DNA from: Rhynchopus euleeides
Lineage: Eukaryota > Euglenozoa > Diplonemea > Diplonemida > Diplonemidae
Length of the DNA stretch: 64,000 bases
Assembly (NCBI GenBank): GCA_963210315.1
Contig: OY723314.1
Coordinates: forward strand, 1,116,001-1,180,000
Direction: 5' to 3'
Under the pieces are notes generated by a model. That model had not been told where the DNA came from and ran no database searches. It saw only the letters and a list, made by a program, of their open reading frames with translations. The translations under genes and the position numbers were made by a program. Shown here in pieces: positions 20,701 through 30,205 of this stretch (position 1 is its first letter; each line of letters begins with the position of its first letter).

Positions 20701-22168
20701 GAGGAATACCGACCAATATATCATCACCGTGCAGCAGGCGACGACCATCACTGCCGTGCTGTCGTATAAAAAAGTCGACGAGTTTCGCGTCCGCCAGTCC
20801 CTCGCTGCGGATGACGAGGAGGTCGGAGAGGGGGACCCCGACAACGAGGAGTCGAAGGAGCGGCCCCACCTCCACGGCAGGGTTTTCTCCATGCAGTTCG
20901 CCCCCCTCAGGAGGTACGTCCGTTCCAACATACCTTCCCCGCAGAACACGTCGTTTGTGACGTGCAACGAATACCTCAGCACCAGCAGCGTGAAGACCAC
21001 CATGTCTTTAGAGCCCGGCGTGTCCTACGTCTACATCCCCTTCACAGAGGTGCCTGTTGTGGAGGACTACCGGCTGTCGTTCTACCATGATGAAGAGGAT
21101 GTGTCTATTAGCACACTCTGCCCCGCCAGCGAGTGGTACTCCTTCCACTACGAAGGGCAGTGGCCTGCGGATTCGGACAGCTCGCCAGCGAAATCACCCT
21201 TCGTGCTTCTTACAGGTAGTGGGAGGGTGACGATCATCGGGGCTGCGAAGGAGGCTTATCTGCTCCTCTCTGTGTATGAGATTATTGACGAGAACTGGCA
21301 GCACGGCCTGGCGGTGACCCCCGCGGTGAAGACGCGGAAGCTCGTCGCCTGCGACGCGTTCTGGGCAAACGAATGCGTTTTGGAGACGGAGCTGCCCCCA
21401 ACCGACAAGTCGTATTGGGTGACGCTGCAGGGGATCAAGACCGTGGAGAGCGGGGAGCAGATCCCCGTCACGGGGGGGGACTTTCACATCGCGGTCTACG
21501 CGGAGGACATGGGGCTCTCGTGCACCTCGTCATACCCGGCGGGTGACATGGTGTTGATCGACCGCCTCACAGCGCGCCCGGAGAACGTGACGTACGGCGC
21601 GGAGGGCACGGCAGAGGTTGGCGGCGTGTCGCCTTACGACGTGGAGGGCATTGGATATGAACACAGCAGCGATGACGGGGATGACGAGGCGAGCGGCAAG
21701 CCAGCCCCAGGCGCGTCCTCCGAGAGGGAGGAAATCCTGCTGCTGCGGCAGCAGCTGACGGAGAAGCAGAACCTGATCGACACGCTGGAGCAGCGTCGGG
21801 GCGGAGGGTCGGGGGGTAGTGGCGGTGGCGGTGGCGGTGCCAGCAGCAAGTCGACACCCACGCCGCCCAACAAGCGGGGTTCGATCCGGCGGACCGGCAG
21901 TGCGGCGAAGATGGGAGGTGTGTCGAAGCGGCCCAGCGTCAGCGGGCAGGGGCCGAATGCGGTGAAGTCACTGCGAGTGGAGAGGGCGGGGTCAGCATCG
22001 AGTCTCTCGGATGACACGACGCAGATCGTGTCATGCTCCGAGACGCTGATGAGCAAGGTGAATGCGTTTGCCAACCTGGACAAGCCCCCATCCGCCGCGG
22101 AGTTCAAAAAGCTGCAGCAGGAGATGCAGCTTGCCGCCAACCGGCTCGCTTCCGCGATAAAACACTGA
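17720..22168 (+). CDS. Kinesin with armadillo-like and calpain-domain-III-like repeats (KIN-E-like)
   Basis: Uninterrupted 1,482-residue gene; the ATG begins the motor directly (SSRPRVYCRIRPLNE). The motor covers about residues 1-335: P-loop GQTGSGKT at 88-95, switch I SSRSH, switch II LIDLAGSE at 226-233. Coiled coil follows (about 345-380 and 415-530), then armadillo/HEAT-like helices (about 540-790). About 800-1340 holds roughly three beta-rich modules resembling calpain domain III (mCL), as in GGWDAF, ENPQFLLHV and FEGSW. The tail is Gly/Ser-rich, with a short predicted helix near the end. An orphan trypanosome kinesin, KIN-E, is described as carrying mCL domains needed for flagellar targeting, so a flagellar transport role is likely. 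The motor call is certain; orthology to KIN-E is inferred. Confidence 0.9.
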   Translation: MSSRPRVYCRIRPLNEREKAVDGQKECFFADGDSTLVYRKEKDGDSVRSRFDSVLGEQTSQERVAGLLQREVITSLFKGYNATVFAYGQTGSGKTYTMEGKQNDRGLIPRLISEIFAEFEKKKDANQVIQISYVQIYQEQIQDLMQNRKLLDIKMDTRGSYVANGAMWKTVANTQQAMQAYVEASGKRTINATDMNLISSRSHALLQVQLKWDEPHAPGSNAKLNLIDLAGSEKVGLSGASGEVLKEAIAINKSLSALSNVVKALVEQARDSQKRVHVPYKDSKLTYLLQSSLGGNNLIHFILCLSASVLYRSEGNSTVDFGKRALKVVLKPVKNPIDFKRLEEMERMIEQMRQHITELEGKLSGQGSAQGDPAPKKPAVRDGDLFLEMETIRQDDQDANANAEDNAGSSKEQQAIQERISRLQEQQRRVEKRITEREKELVDLRGTNEKERAALQIRYEDERRRFDEELNTLRCNVAQQMERLTEKEKNAKVARLHRSREKTEARIERASTKAKLKSNQELERIFRMLPESLHELTSHCILFPQSKAYFRELGGLKKLFSLLDCKGNKGRESYIAHAAYALSIALDDVGRDEARDLGGVSAISEVLQRSDEHSKQFACRALEALVRSNDSNKQSVPDDILQSLAELIGTHPHQQVQEAACSALAEIADGLPKIKEKLMDFGLLRKIITLIRDTPAEVADLIKVGVTIIGRLAQQHVQSQQEVARLQGVAMLADLLFSSVGERDPQLPVLTAYALVNVCCSNRDNMQLLQQHPQFAEIRFKLLEGLGRVFSDNISKENRISATASHTITGNDGVTPLFSYHGVTCKGGWDAFTAGGRPTYSSFMENPQFLLHVKEEANVSIVLTDTDCEDKVLRATPQRKKTIYMGIAVFNGDRQLMCEQGLKQLDFNGKFVTSGRYNRNRENTLSLTLPGSEEPYVVVPFTAHLMQFTKFVLSVFADKEVEVTHIPEEGGWIKRTFEGSWTAKTGKGVDSFGWRNTDQYIITVQQATTITAVLSYKKVDEFRVRQSLAADDEEVGEGDPDNEESKERPHLHGRVFSMQFAPLRRYVRSNIPSPQNTSFVTCNEYLSTSSVKTTMSLEPGVSYVYIPFTEVPVVEDYRLSFYHDEEDVSISTLCPASEWYSFHYEGQWPADSDSSPAKSPFVLLTGSGRVTIIGAAKEAYLLLSVYEIIDENWQHGLAVTPAVKTRKLVACDAFWANECVLETELPPTDKSYWVTLQGIKTVESGEQIPVTGGDFHIAVYAEDMGLSCTSSYPAGDMVLIDRLTARPENVTYGAEGTAEVGGVSPYDVEGIGYEHSSDDGDDEASGKPAPGASSEREEILLLRQQLTEKQNLIDTLEQRRGGGSGGSGGGGGGASSKSTPTPPNKRGSIRRTGSAAKMGGVSKRPSVSGQGPNAVKSLRVERAGSASSLSDDTTQIVSCSETLMSKVNAFANLDKPPSAAEFKKLQQEMQLAANRLASAIKH

Positions 22169-23812
22169 CGCGCGGGGGTTGTGTTTTTGCACCACCACTC
22201 ACAGGGAGGAACCTCTGTGTGTGTATGTGGCTCTCTTCAGGGGTGTCTTCTTTTTTTGCCATTTTTCCCCTGCTGTTTTTAGAGAACCTCCTTTTTCTTG
22301 CCTGTGCCCCCCCCCCCCTCCCCCTAACAGGCGTATATGATGTGATCCCCCCCCCCCACACACACACACCCCCCACCCCTCCGTCCACAACCTAATCAAT
22401 AAGTCAAGTTCTGTGCAGCCCCCCACTATTGCCCCACCACACGCACACTCTACAGCAACATCCCTAACCGCGGGTGGGTCGGGATATTATTTACACAAAC
22501 CTCCCCCCCCACCCCCCCCTCCTTCTTTTTGGCTTTGCGCGCAAACACAAAGCAGTGCAATACCCAGGTTTGTGTGAGTGTGGGCAGTGGCCCCTCCACC
22601 TCCCACCACCATCAACCACCACCACCACCACCACTACCCCCTCCCCTCATATGTCATCTTCAGGATCATCCAAGTGTGTGTCTGTGCGTGTTCTGCAGGA
22701 GGGTGAGGGGGAGGGGGGGGGCGTGTGGCGTGTGATTCACGTGTGTGTGTGACAGTGGAGATCACATCAAGAGCAAGTGCTCTGGTGTGTGTCTACACTA
22801 ATATAAAAAGATTCACGTGTGTGTGTGTACAGTGGGGGGGTATCACACTCATAGAGGAGAGGGTGTGTGTGTGTGTGTGTGTCTCGATGTGATGGGGTAT
22901 CCACCCACTAGAGTTACCTTTTACAAGGCTCGGTGCAACCGGCCTACGGCTCAGCAACAAAACATACAGGTGGTGGGTGGCACTGGGTGAAAATAATTCG
23001 GCGAAAAATAACTAATACGTAGGGGGCCCTCGCTACCAGTCACTGCTCGTCACAGCTCGTCAGCCAGTGAGGGGAAGTGGGCCGTGGCTCACTTTTTCTC
23101 ACTCAGTCAGATCTGGTAGCGAAGGCCCCCGTAAGGGCAACACCTCCACACACCAGCCCCGCCCCCCCCCCTCCTCTTTTACAAACAAACAAACAACCGT
23201 ACGCAAATACGCTACATTCTACAATCAAACCCCCTCCTCTTTTGTGTTCCTGCCGCCTCTGCCGCCACACCGCACCCCCCCCCCCCCCACCCCGATTGCC
23301 ATCGGTGAGGGGGGGGGGGGGTGCGGGATCTCCGCCCGAGTTAACGGGGCCTGGGGTGTATGGTTGACAAAAAAAGACTGCACGTGGTAGGGCAGGCGGG
23401 CAGGTGTGGTGTGGTGTGTGTCTGTGTGACCCACCCCCCTGAGACGAATGCAGTAAGTTGCGACACACGCAGGACGCAGGGTGCAGGAGGGCCTTGCCTT
23501 CCCCCCTCTCCCACCCCCACGACCCTCCCCCCAGTGATCCCTCCCGCCCGCCTATTTTTGTGTTTCCAGCTGCAACAATACGTCATTGACTTCGAGTCGC
23601 TAGGACAGTCCCCGCATCGGCAGTGTGGCTGGTCGCCGTGACTCTTCCTGGGACCCTCCCCAGCCACCCACCCAAACACCCTCCCGAACCCCTCTGAAGT
23701 ATCAACTGGTGGCACCGCTTTTGACACAACCTGTCTTGATCCCCATCCCTACCATCGGACACACGCACACACCGCCACATTCTCCAGAAAAGCTGAGCTG
23801 GTAGCCAAAGTC
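22169..23812. other. Intergenic with GT microsatellites and a short inverted repeat
   Basis: No gene seen. GT-rich microsatellites lie at about 22735-22885. An inverted pair, gggggccctcgctaccag (about 23022) and ctggtagcgaaggcccccg (about 23114), encloses about 75 bp and may be a small MITE. C and G tracts are frequent. The stretch before 23813 ends in a pyrimidine/AG motif (cattctccag) about 25 bases upstream of the ATG. Confidence 0.5.
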
Positions 23813-24940
23813 ATGGAGATGACTGTGTGTCACACCGGGACCGGGGACAGCTGTGTCGTCGGTGTTCCGGAAGGCGGGACCGTGGTCGAGCTGAAGGCCG
23901 ATGCGCTCAACGAGATGTTCGCCGGTTCTATCAACGCAGTCCGCGAGGCTGCAGGGCTGGCGGCACACATCGAAGGGTGTGAGGAGGAGCTGGACGATTC
24001 AGAGCGCGTTGCCGACACGGGTCTGGAGGACGGGGGTGCTGTCCAGCTCGTCCCACGCTGGCCCAACGTCAAGGCCCCCGCAGTCTACTCATCTGAGCAT
24101 GGCGACAAGGTGTCCCACGTCACACTGTCGAGATGTGGGACGCTGTGTGCTGTGGGTTACTTCGAAGGACACACCACTGTGTTTGACACCAGCACCGCTG
24201 CTGTGGTGGCGGACTTGACACATGGCAGCAGGAATATCCCTCACACTGCGTTCTCTGTCTGTGGGGCGTGGTTGGCATCGTGCTCTCTGGGCGGCACCAT
24301 CTGCGTGTGGCTGACTTCAACTTGGGAGGAGGTGTGCATGCTGAACCACAGCGACACCAGGGTGTGGAGTGCAGCGTGGACACACTGCGGACGTCTTGTG
24401 TCGGGAGACTCCAATGGGAAGGTGCAAGTGTGGGACTTGAAGGGGACACCGAGCGCCACAGTGCTGGAGGGTCACGGCAAGGCTGTTCGCAGCATTGCTG
24501 TGTCGCGCACGAGGATCTTCAAAGGGTCATTTGAAGACACGAGCATCCACGTGTGGGACATCAGCACCCTCACACACACACACACCCTGTCTGATCACAC
24601 TTGTCCGGTGACCGGCATCGCCCTGACTCAGGACGAGCAGCACCTGGCGTCAGGCTCTACCGACAACTCACTGAAGGTGTGGTGCACAACCTCCCTCAGC
24701 TGCCTGCGGACTGTGCAACTGGACGACCGCCCCGACTCACTTGCTGTGTCACAGCCAGGTGATGTTGTTGCTGTGCAAAGGTGGTGCAACACCACACTGC
24801 ACCGCCTCAGCACAAGAGAGTGTTTGGGGGTGGTGGATGCTGGGGGTTATGATGTTGCACTCAGCCTCTGCGGGAGGTGGGTCTTCACGCCAACGAATGG
24901 AACTTGTGTCTCTGTGTGTGCTGTGTCTTCTGTTTCCTGA
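23813..24940 (+). CDS. WD40-repeat protein with ubiquitin-like N-terminus
   Basis: Single-exon gene of 375 residues. The first ~80 residues resemble a ubiquitin-like beta-grasp region, ending in a LDDSERVADTGLEDGGAVQLV-type strand (TGLEDG is the recognisable turn). About six or seven WD40 units follow, seen as VWLTSTW, VQVWDLKG, IHVWDIST and LKVWCTTS with GH or DH turns. The copies differ greatly from one another, unlike the twelve-unit gene at the start of the window. It probably forms a single beta-propeller scaffold. No specific pathway can be named. Confidence 0.85.
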   Translation: MEMTVCHTGTGDSCVVGVPEGGTVVELKADALNEMFAGSINAVREAAGLAAHIEGCEEELDDSERVADTGLEDGGAVQLVPRWPNVKAPAVYSSEHGDKVSHVTLSRCGTLCAVGYFEGHTTVFDTSTAAVVADLTHGSRNIPHTAFSVCGAWLASCSLGGTICVWLTSTWEEVCMLNHSDTRVWSAAWTHCGRLVSGDSNGKVQVWDLKGTPSATVLEGHGKAVRSIAVSRTRIFKGSFEDTSIHVWDISTLTHTHTLSDHTCPVTGIALTQDEQHLASGSTDNSLKVWCTTSLSCLRTVQLDDRPDSLAVSQPGDVVAVQRWCNTTLHRLSTRECLGVVDAGGYDVALSLCGRWVFTPTNGTCVSVCAVSSVS

Positions 24941-25540
24941 GTGCAGCGTCTCGTTACCCTGTTCCGTGCCTTGTGCGTTTGCCTTGCGCATTTGTTGTGT
25001 TCTGCACTCTCTTCCTTTCTAGTCTTGCTGCACTGCAGGACCTGACCCCTGCTCTGTTTGGAGGCAGCTGATGCGTTTGCATCTGAGATGAGAAGAGGGC
25101 AAATGATTGACGCAGTGCTCTCTCTGCAGACTCCCCCCCCCCCCCCCTCCACCACCCCCTCCTCCAGGCGGTGGCACGACGAGCAACACCTGGTGTCGGG
25201 CTCTCGAGACATACGTATTGGGGAAAATGATGGAACGGGAAAATGTTTCAAGTTCCATCTGGTGGTGCCCCCGACTACCCCCTATTTCACTACGCACGAA
25301 TTACGCAAATTAGGGGGTGTCGGGGGCACCAATCTGGGGCGCCACTTGTTCCAGTTATCTTCCGTTTCAGAATTGTTTTTGTTAGTTCGGCGGGCGTAGC
25401 AGCAGCAGGCTCCTTGGCGCTTCCTTCGAGAGGCGTTGCAGCCGGCTTCGTGCTGGGTGCGGATCTTGCGGCCGAAACAGGCGAACGTGTTTCGACCTAG
25501 CAGGCCGCGAAGTGGGTGTCGACCCACTGCAGCCATGCCG
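24941..25540. other. 3' flank and possible transposon end with a GGTGCCCCC hairpin
   Basis: No gene. 25264-25330 folds into a hairpin: ggtgcccccgactaccccctat pairs with tagggggtgtcgggggcacc around a loop of about 25 bases. The hairpin lies on the far side of the pogo-like fragment and could mark an element end. Confidence 0.5.
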
Positions 25541-26044
25541 TCATACCTGTGTGGAGTGTAGAACGAATTTTGTCGGAATGACCAACGAAATAAAGATTAA
25601 AATCTTGATGCATACCTGCCGGGATAACTCGAGTACCGCGGCGTAGAACGTCGTTACCACACTCTCAGTGAGGCGAGAGGTTTCGCAGTCGAGGATCACT
25701 AGAGGCTTGACACAGCCTGCTTTCGCAGCTTCGGCTTTGATGTGAGGAATCACATGATCAATCATGCATGCAGAGGTCATCACGCCTTTTGGTGTCCAGA
25801 CGACTTTTACCTTGCTGTCGTATTTTTCAGCCAGTATAGCCGCCTGGGATGGGGTGCCCTTGAGAAGCAGCATGGGCTTGATGTTGAACGGCAGTTGCCC
25901 TTTCGTAGCCGCAAAAGGAAGCAAGGTTGCGCAGCGCTTGGTGGATGACGGATCAAAGTTGACCGCCGCGTCTTTGTCGGCTGCGGCTGCAACAGTTGAC
26001 AGCTTCCCGAGCGTCCCACTTAAGCTCCACAATGACACACACAC
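25541..26044 (-). pseudogene. pogo/Tigger-like DDE transposase fragment
   Basis: The minus-strand translation has the pattern of the DDE core of pogo/jerky-type transposases: KPMLLLKG near the start, VVWTPKGVMTSACMIDHVIP, then KPLVILDCETSRLTESV, where LD would be the second catalytic Asp. The N-terminal DNA-binding part, the first catalytic Asp and the C-terminal part are absent. After LELSR there is a GTATGC, so the coding exon may end at about 25621, with the rest of this frame being intron. A relic is the simplest reading. Confidence 0.6.
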
Positions 26045-26122
26045 AGTTGTCCCGGGCTAGTAAATAGTACCCCGTAAGTAAATAAGATCCGTAAGTAACT
26101 ACTATGCACGGCCGGGGTTTAC

Positions 26123-26246
26123 TTGTGACAAACGCACCGTGCCTCACGGAAGGCGTTCAGAACTAAAAAGGTTGCATTGGGAGCAATGTTTTGTTCACCT
26201 ACACTCCACGCCCCCAACGTGACAGGTGACCAGAAGGTTGCACATA
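26123..26246 (+). repeat. Dispersed ~124-bp repeat, copy without insertion
   Basis: The stretch from ttgtgac through cacggaaggcgttcag and ggagcaatgttttgttcacc to ggttgcacata is repeated with few changes at 62606-62838. There it is split by a 106-bp MITE. Its identity is unknown; it may be part of a larger transposon. Confidence 0.8.
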
Positions 26247-26520
26247 AAAAAACAAAGGAAACCCGGCAATCCTTTTTCCGGTTCAGCCGTTTGCTGTGTT
26301 GGATTAGCGGTTCAGCCAGACCACTCACGGTGTATGTGATTGTCGACACCCAAAAAATACACACCCGGTGTTTGCCGAGAACCCCACCCCTCTCCAGCAA
26401 CAATACACCACCACCACCACCACCACCCCTCACACGCACACAGCCCCACCCCACCCCCCCACCCGCTTTGCGGCAGCGGGGGTTACACAAGAGGGAGAAG
26501 GGAGGCGTGCAGGGTGTGCC

Positions 26521-27441
26521 ATGGGGCGCTCGAGCTCCAACCCGCACCTGACGCGGAAGGAGAACAAGGAGCGGAAGGAGAAGCAGAAGTTCTTCCAGGT
26601 CAAGCGGTACCGGAAGGAGAAGCTGGGCGGGGAGAAGCAGAAGGAGCATGCCGTGCAGCAGCAGCTGACGCACCACACGAAGGCCATCATCCAGTGCAAG
26701 GTGATGGAGCTGCAGAAGAAGCGGGCTGCGGAGCAGCAGGCGCTGCGGGAGGAGGAGGACGACGACGACGAGGAAGAGGAGGAGGATGACGACGACCTCG
26801 ACAACCTCCAGGAGGCGAGCGACGATGACAACGAGGAGGACGAAGAGGATGATGATGACGAGGATGACGAAGACGATGATGATGACGACGACGACGACGA
26901 CGACGACGAGGATGAGGTCAACGCGGCGACAGCCGATGCCCTCGCCTCCAGCAAAGTCACCTTCCGCATCACCGGCACGCGATACAAGGTTGTGTCCCCG
27001 GGTGTCGTCGTGCGTGAGACTGCCGAACTCACATCCCCTTCTGTTGGGCGCCTCGCAACGGATGCCATCCTCGACGTCGTCGAGCTGCAGGGTCGCCGCG
27101 GGCGGATCGTCAACCCTCTGGTGGGTTGGGTGTCCATCCTCGCGCAGGACAAGGCGATGATCTGCCAGCGTGACTACGAAGCCCACGAGTTTGACGACGA
27201 GTTTGACGTGGCGGCAGGGGTGGAAGACGCTGCGGGCGACGACGAGCTCTCCGACGACGAGGGTCTGATTGTCGACGAGAAGGGAAAGGTCGTCGGTGGC
27301 AGCCTTCCGGGTGAGAAGAAGGAGGAGAAGAAGAAGCGGGGCCGCAGGGCTGGGGGCAAGGGCCAGCAGAGGGACCGCGCGCAGGACAGGAAGAGGAAAA
27401 GGCAGGAGAAGCAGTCCTCTTCCAAAAAGGGGCGGTGGTGA
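26521..27441 (+). CDS. Acidic protein with SH3-like module and basic tail, unknown function
   Basis: Single-exon gene of 306 residues. The N-terminal ~75 residues are Lys/Arg/Gln-rich and probably helical (MGRSSSNPHLTRKENKERK). They are followed by ~60 almost purely Asp/Glu residues. About 145-215 looks like a small SH3-type barrel (VVVRETAELTSPSVGRL then GRIVNPLVGWVSI). A second acidic stretch and a Lys/Arg-rich nuclear-type tail end it (KKRGRRAGGKGQQRDRAQDR). This charge pattern is typical of nucleolar or chromatin-associated proteins; nuclear location is inferred. I do not recognise a named family. The GA-rich coding run is codon-encoded low complexity. Confidence 0.8.
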   Translation: MGRSSSNPHLTRKENKERKEKQKFFQVKRYRKEKLGGEKQKEHAVQQQLTHHTKAIIQCKVMELQKKRAAEQQALREEEDDDDEEEEEDDDDLDNLQEASDDDNEEDEEDDDDEDDEDDDDDDDDDDDDEDEVNAATADALASSKVTFRITGTRYKVVSPGVVVRETAELTSPSVGRLATDAILDVVELQGRRGRIVNPLVGWVSILAQDKAMICQRDYEAHEFDDEFDVAAGVEDAAGDDELSDDEGLIVDEKGKVVGGSLPGEKKEEKKKRGRRAGGKGQQRDRAQDRKRKRQEKQSSSKKGRW

Positions 27442-28515
27442 TGGGATGGATGTGCGGCAGAGCAAGGGCGGGTGGGGGGAGGGGGGAGGGGGGTGTGTAG
27501 ATTGGGTGCGAGGCTCGCGGAGAGAATCGCATCCAGTTGAAAACAGGAGGAGGTGAAGCGGCGCGTCTGGCTGGAGCTGGCGTGCCGTGGGGTGGGTTGG
27601 GGCAGGGGGTTGGCTGGCTTGGTTGAGGTTTTATTTGTTGTACGTTAGGGGCGTTTATCAAAAAATCCGGTATTTATTTTCTCTTCGACTCGAAAATCAA
27701 GAAGGGGGAAGTGTTGTGCGTTTGCGGGGAAAACCCCCCCCCCCCCCTCCCGCTCCCCCCTCCCTCCCTCGACAAGCCGATACCAAAAGGAGAAGGGAAA
27801 AGGGCCGTTGCTTGGTGGGGAGAAGTTGCGCGGGGGTTCTTTCTTGGTGGGACGCGCTGCCACATCAGGGGAGGAATGAAGGGATCAATGTTGCTGGGGG
27901 GCCTGGGGGGTGGTGGGTGTGTGCCTTGGGAGCCCTTTCCCTCTGGCAGAATAAAGGAAACACACAAAACTGGCACAGCTCGACACTTTGCGGGGGGGGG
28001 GGGTGTGAGGTGTGGGTGTTGGTGGCGTTTGGTCCTGCGACAGCAACTAATACCTTGCCAAATAAAGCTACTGGAGCGAGACCACACCTGTGCCCCACCC
28101 TGTGTGTGTCAGTGCCATGCCTGCTGGCTGAATGTGCTTTACGATCCGTGCAGCCTCAGAGGGAAGGACATCGCGCAACGCTGGGGGATGCACGGATGAA
28201 TCCCGCCCAGCGTCCCTCCCTTCTCCACCGCACCCCCTCCTCATGCATGGGACACCTCCTTGTTGTGTGTTTTGAAACCAGGGTTTTGTTTGTTGCGTAG
28301 CATATGGTGCTGACCACATACCGGACTGACCACACCGGTGATACAACTATGTCACAGCACCTCCACCCGAGTGGAGAGCTTGCAGCAAACTGCCTGCTTG
28401 TTGTGTGTTGGTGTAGGTCTTAGCACCCCCTCCCTCACGTGTGGAGCTCACAACAGGTATCCCCCACTCCCATCCCCCACCCTGTGTCGACCACCCTGCC
28501 CAGAGACGCTTCACC
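27442..28515. other. Intergenic, no gene seen
   Basis: Contains C/G tracts, an aataaa at about 27951 that may serve the preceding gene, and no repeat recognised elsewhere in the window. Confidence 0.4.
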
Positions 28516-29235
28516 ATGCCGTGCGATATGATTGAGGCGAAGGTATGGAAGGGAACCGCTGGAAATACTGACCCGACCAGAAACGCAAGGAATACGATTT
28601 CGGGGGTCGGAACGATGTGATGCAATACACACAAACACAACTCGGAGCAAAGCCCCGTCTCTTGATATGTTGGTGAGGGTGTGTTTTGCTGGGATGTGCA
28701 CGGCACCACGACCACACCCAAACCCACTGGCAGTTCCGGTCTGCGAGCCACCGTGCCGACCGCATCCGCCAGAAGCAGAGCGAGGTGACGGAGACTGGGA
28801 AGACAGAGCAGCTGCAGCGTAGCACCAACATGTGGAAGCGCATCAACCCGACGTACATCGACGATGGCATGGACACCACAAACAGGAAGCAGCAGCAGTA
28901 CGAGCCTGGCGACTTCAAGCAGGAGAAGGTATACTCGATGACATAGTTCTGTGTGGAACGTGAATCCCCTGGTGTGGAACGGCGGTCTGCGGTGTGTAGT
29001 GTCAGTGCAAGATTGGGGGGTGGGTGGGTCGGGCGCCCCCTCCGCGTCCAACCCGATGCAGTTGCCCCACACCTCTGTCGGGGGCTTCCTGAACACTGTG
29101 TGGGATATCACACGCACAACACATTGCATCCTTCTCGTCTCTCTGCAGGACAACTTCCGGATGCGTGACAGGCACACAGAGTACGTCGAGTACCTCGTGC
29201 GAGACCAGGCCCTTGCCCGGGTGAAGAAGGGGTAG
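28516..29235 (+). CDS. Small protein of 102 residues, three exons, unknown function
   Basis: Proposed exons: 28516-28542, 28734-28928 and 29149-29235, all phase 0. Donors are GTATGG and GTATAC; acceptors are actggcag and tctctgcag. The product begins MPCDMIEAKFRSASHR and ends ARVKKG. It is rich in charged residues and Gln, with Arg/Lys spread throughout, no signal peptide and no membrane segment. Exons 2 and 3 read as good protein and join in frame. The first exon is short and the least certain. It resembles small axonemal or microtubule-inner proteins in size and composition, but no family match can be claimed. Confidence 0.55.
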
Positions 29236-30205
29236 GCGGTGTGGCGATTGCCTCGTCAGGCAAAAGCAGCACGCTTGCCGACCAGGGTTTTGGCAGAGCG
29301 AAGGCAATGTATATACTGTTGTTTGATCTTGGTGTTGGCCCAACTTAGGGTGTGAACCTTTCTGTGCCCCCCTTTTTTTTTGCTGGCGCGCAGACAACGC
29401 GCCGTATCTTTATATGCTGCGGCATTCGCGGCATCCACGTCACACCACTCCGTCACGGGGTGTGGTGATTCCTCTGTTTCATTGCATGGAAGAACGCCGC
29501 GGAGAACATAGAGGGCGCACTACTTCAAAAAAAGGGTTCAAAACAAAGGCAAGGCTTGGACCTCACGTGGGCCCAACGAGTGTAGGTGGTGAGAATGTGA
29601 GAGGACGCGATGAGCTCACAGAGAGGGCGCGGCCACTTCCGTGGCCAGGGCGCCCAATTTCAGACGGGAGAAAATATGAAAAGCCTGTTCGTCTCACACG
29701 CCCAGGTTGGTTTTGGATGTCGATTTCCAGAAAAAAACGAAAAGGAAAGGGTGTTGGTGGCTCGCCCCAAACCCCCCACCCCCACCCCACCTCACGCTCC
29801 GCCAAGGCCCCACACACCCAGTTGCTCGTAGTAAATTACTGCCAATTCACCACCTGCTGCGTCGCCTCTTCCATCCCCCAGCGCGCGCCTGTCACCCAGG
29901 CCTGTTCCTGTTAGGGCCCACCAGCCCACTTTTTTTGTGGTGGTGGTGGAAGCGTCAACGCATCATTAAGGAAGAAGGAAGGAAGCACGGTCGCTACGCT
30001 TTTGTCAGAACCCAGAAAGTTTGGGGCAGGCCTGTCCGTATCCCCCCCGCTCCCTCCCCCCTGAATACCACCGCATAAAAATATACGCGCACCCCTCAAC
30101 TGTAGCCGGAGACACAAATTCCCCCGTTCCATTCCACCCCTCCCCCCCCACACTCTCCCCCTTCCCATCACACAGCCACCGTTTTTTTTCCTCTTCTTTT
30201 TCGCT
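29236..30205. other. Intergenic, no gene seen
   Basis: No convincing coding sequence or repeat. It ends in TTTTCGCT (30198-30205), the target duplication of the following element. Confidence 0.4.

Noticed and set aside
19283..20875. Long minus-strand open frame of 530 codons
   Set aside because: It is antisense to the kinesin gene, whose + strand product has clear domains; a high-GC shadow.
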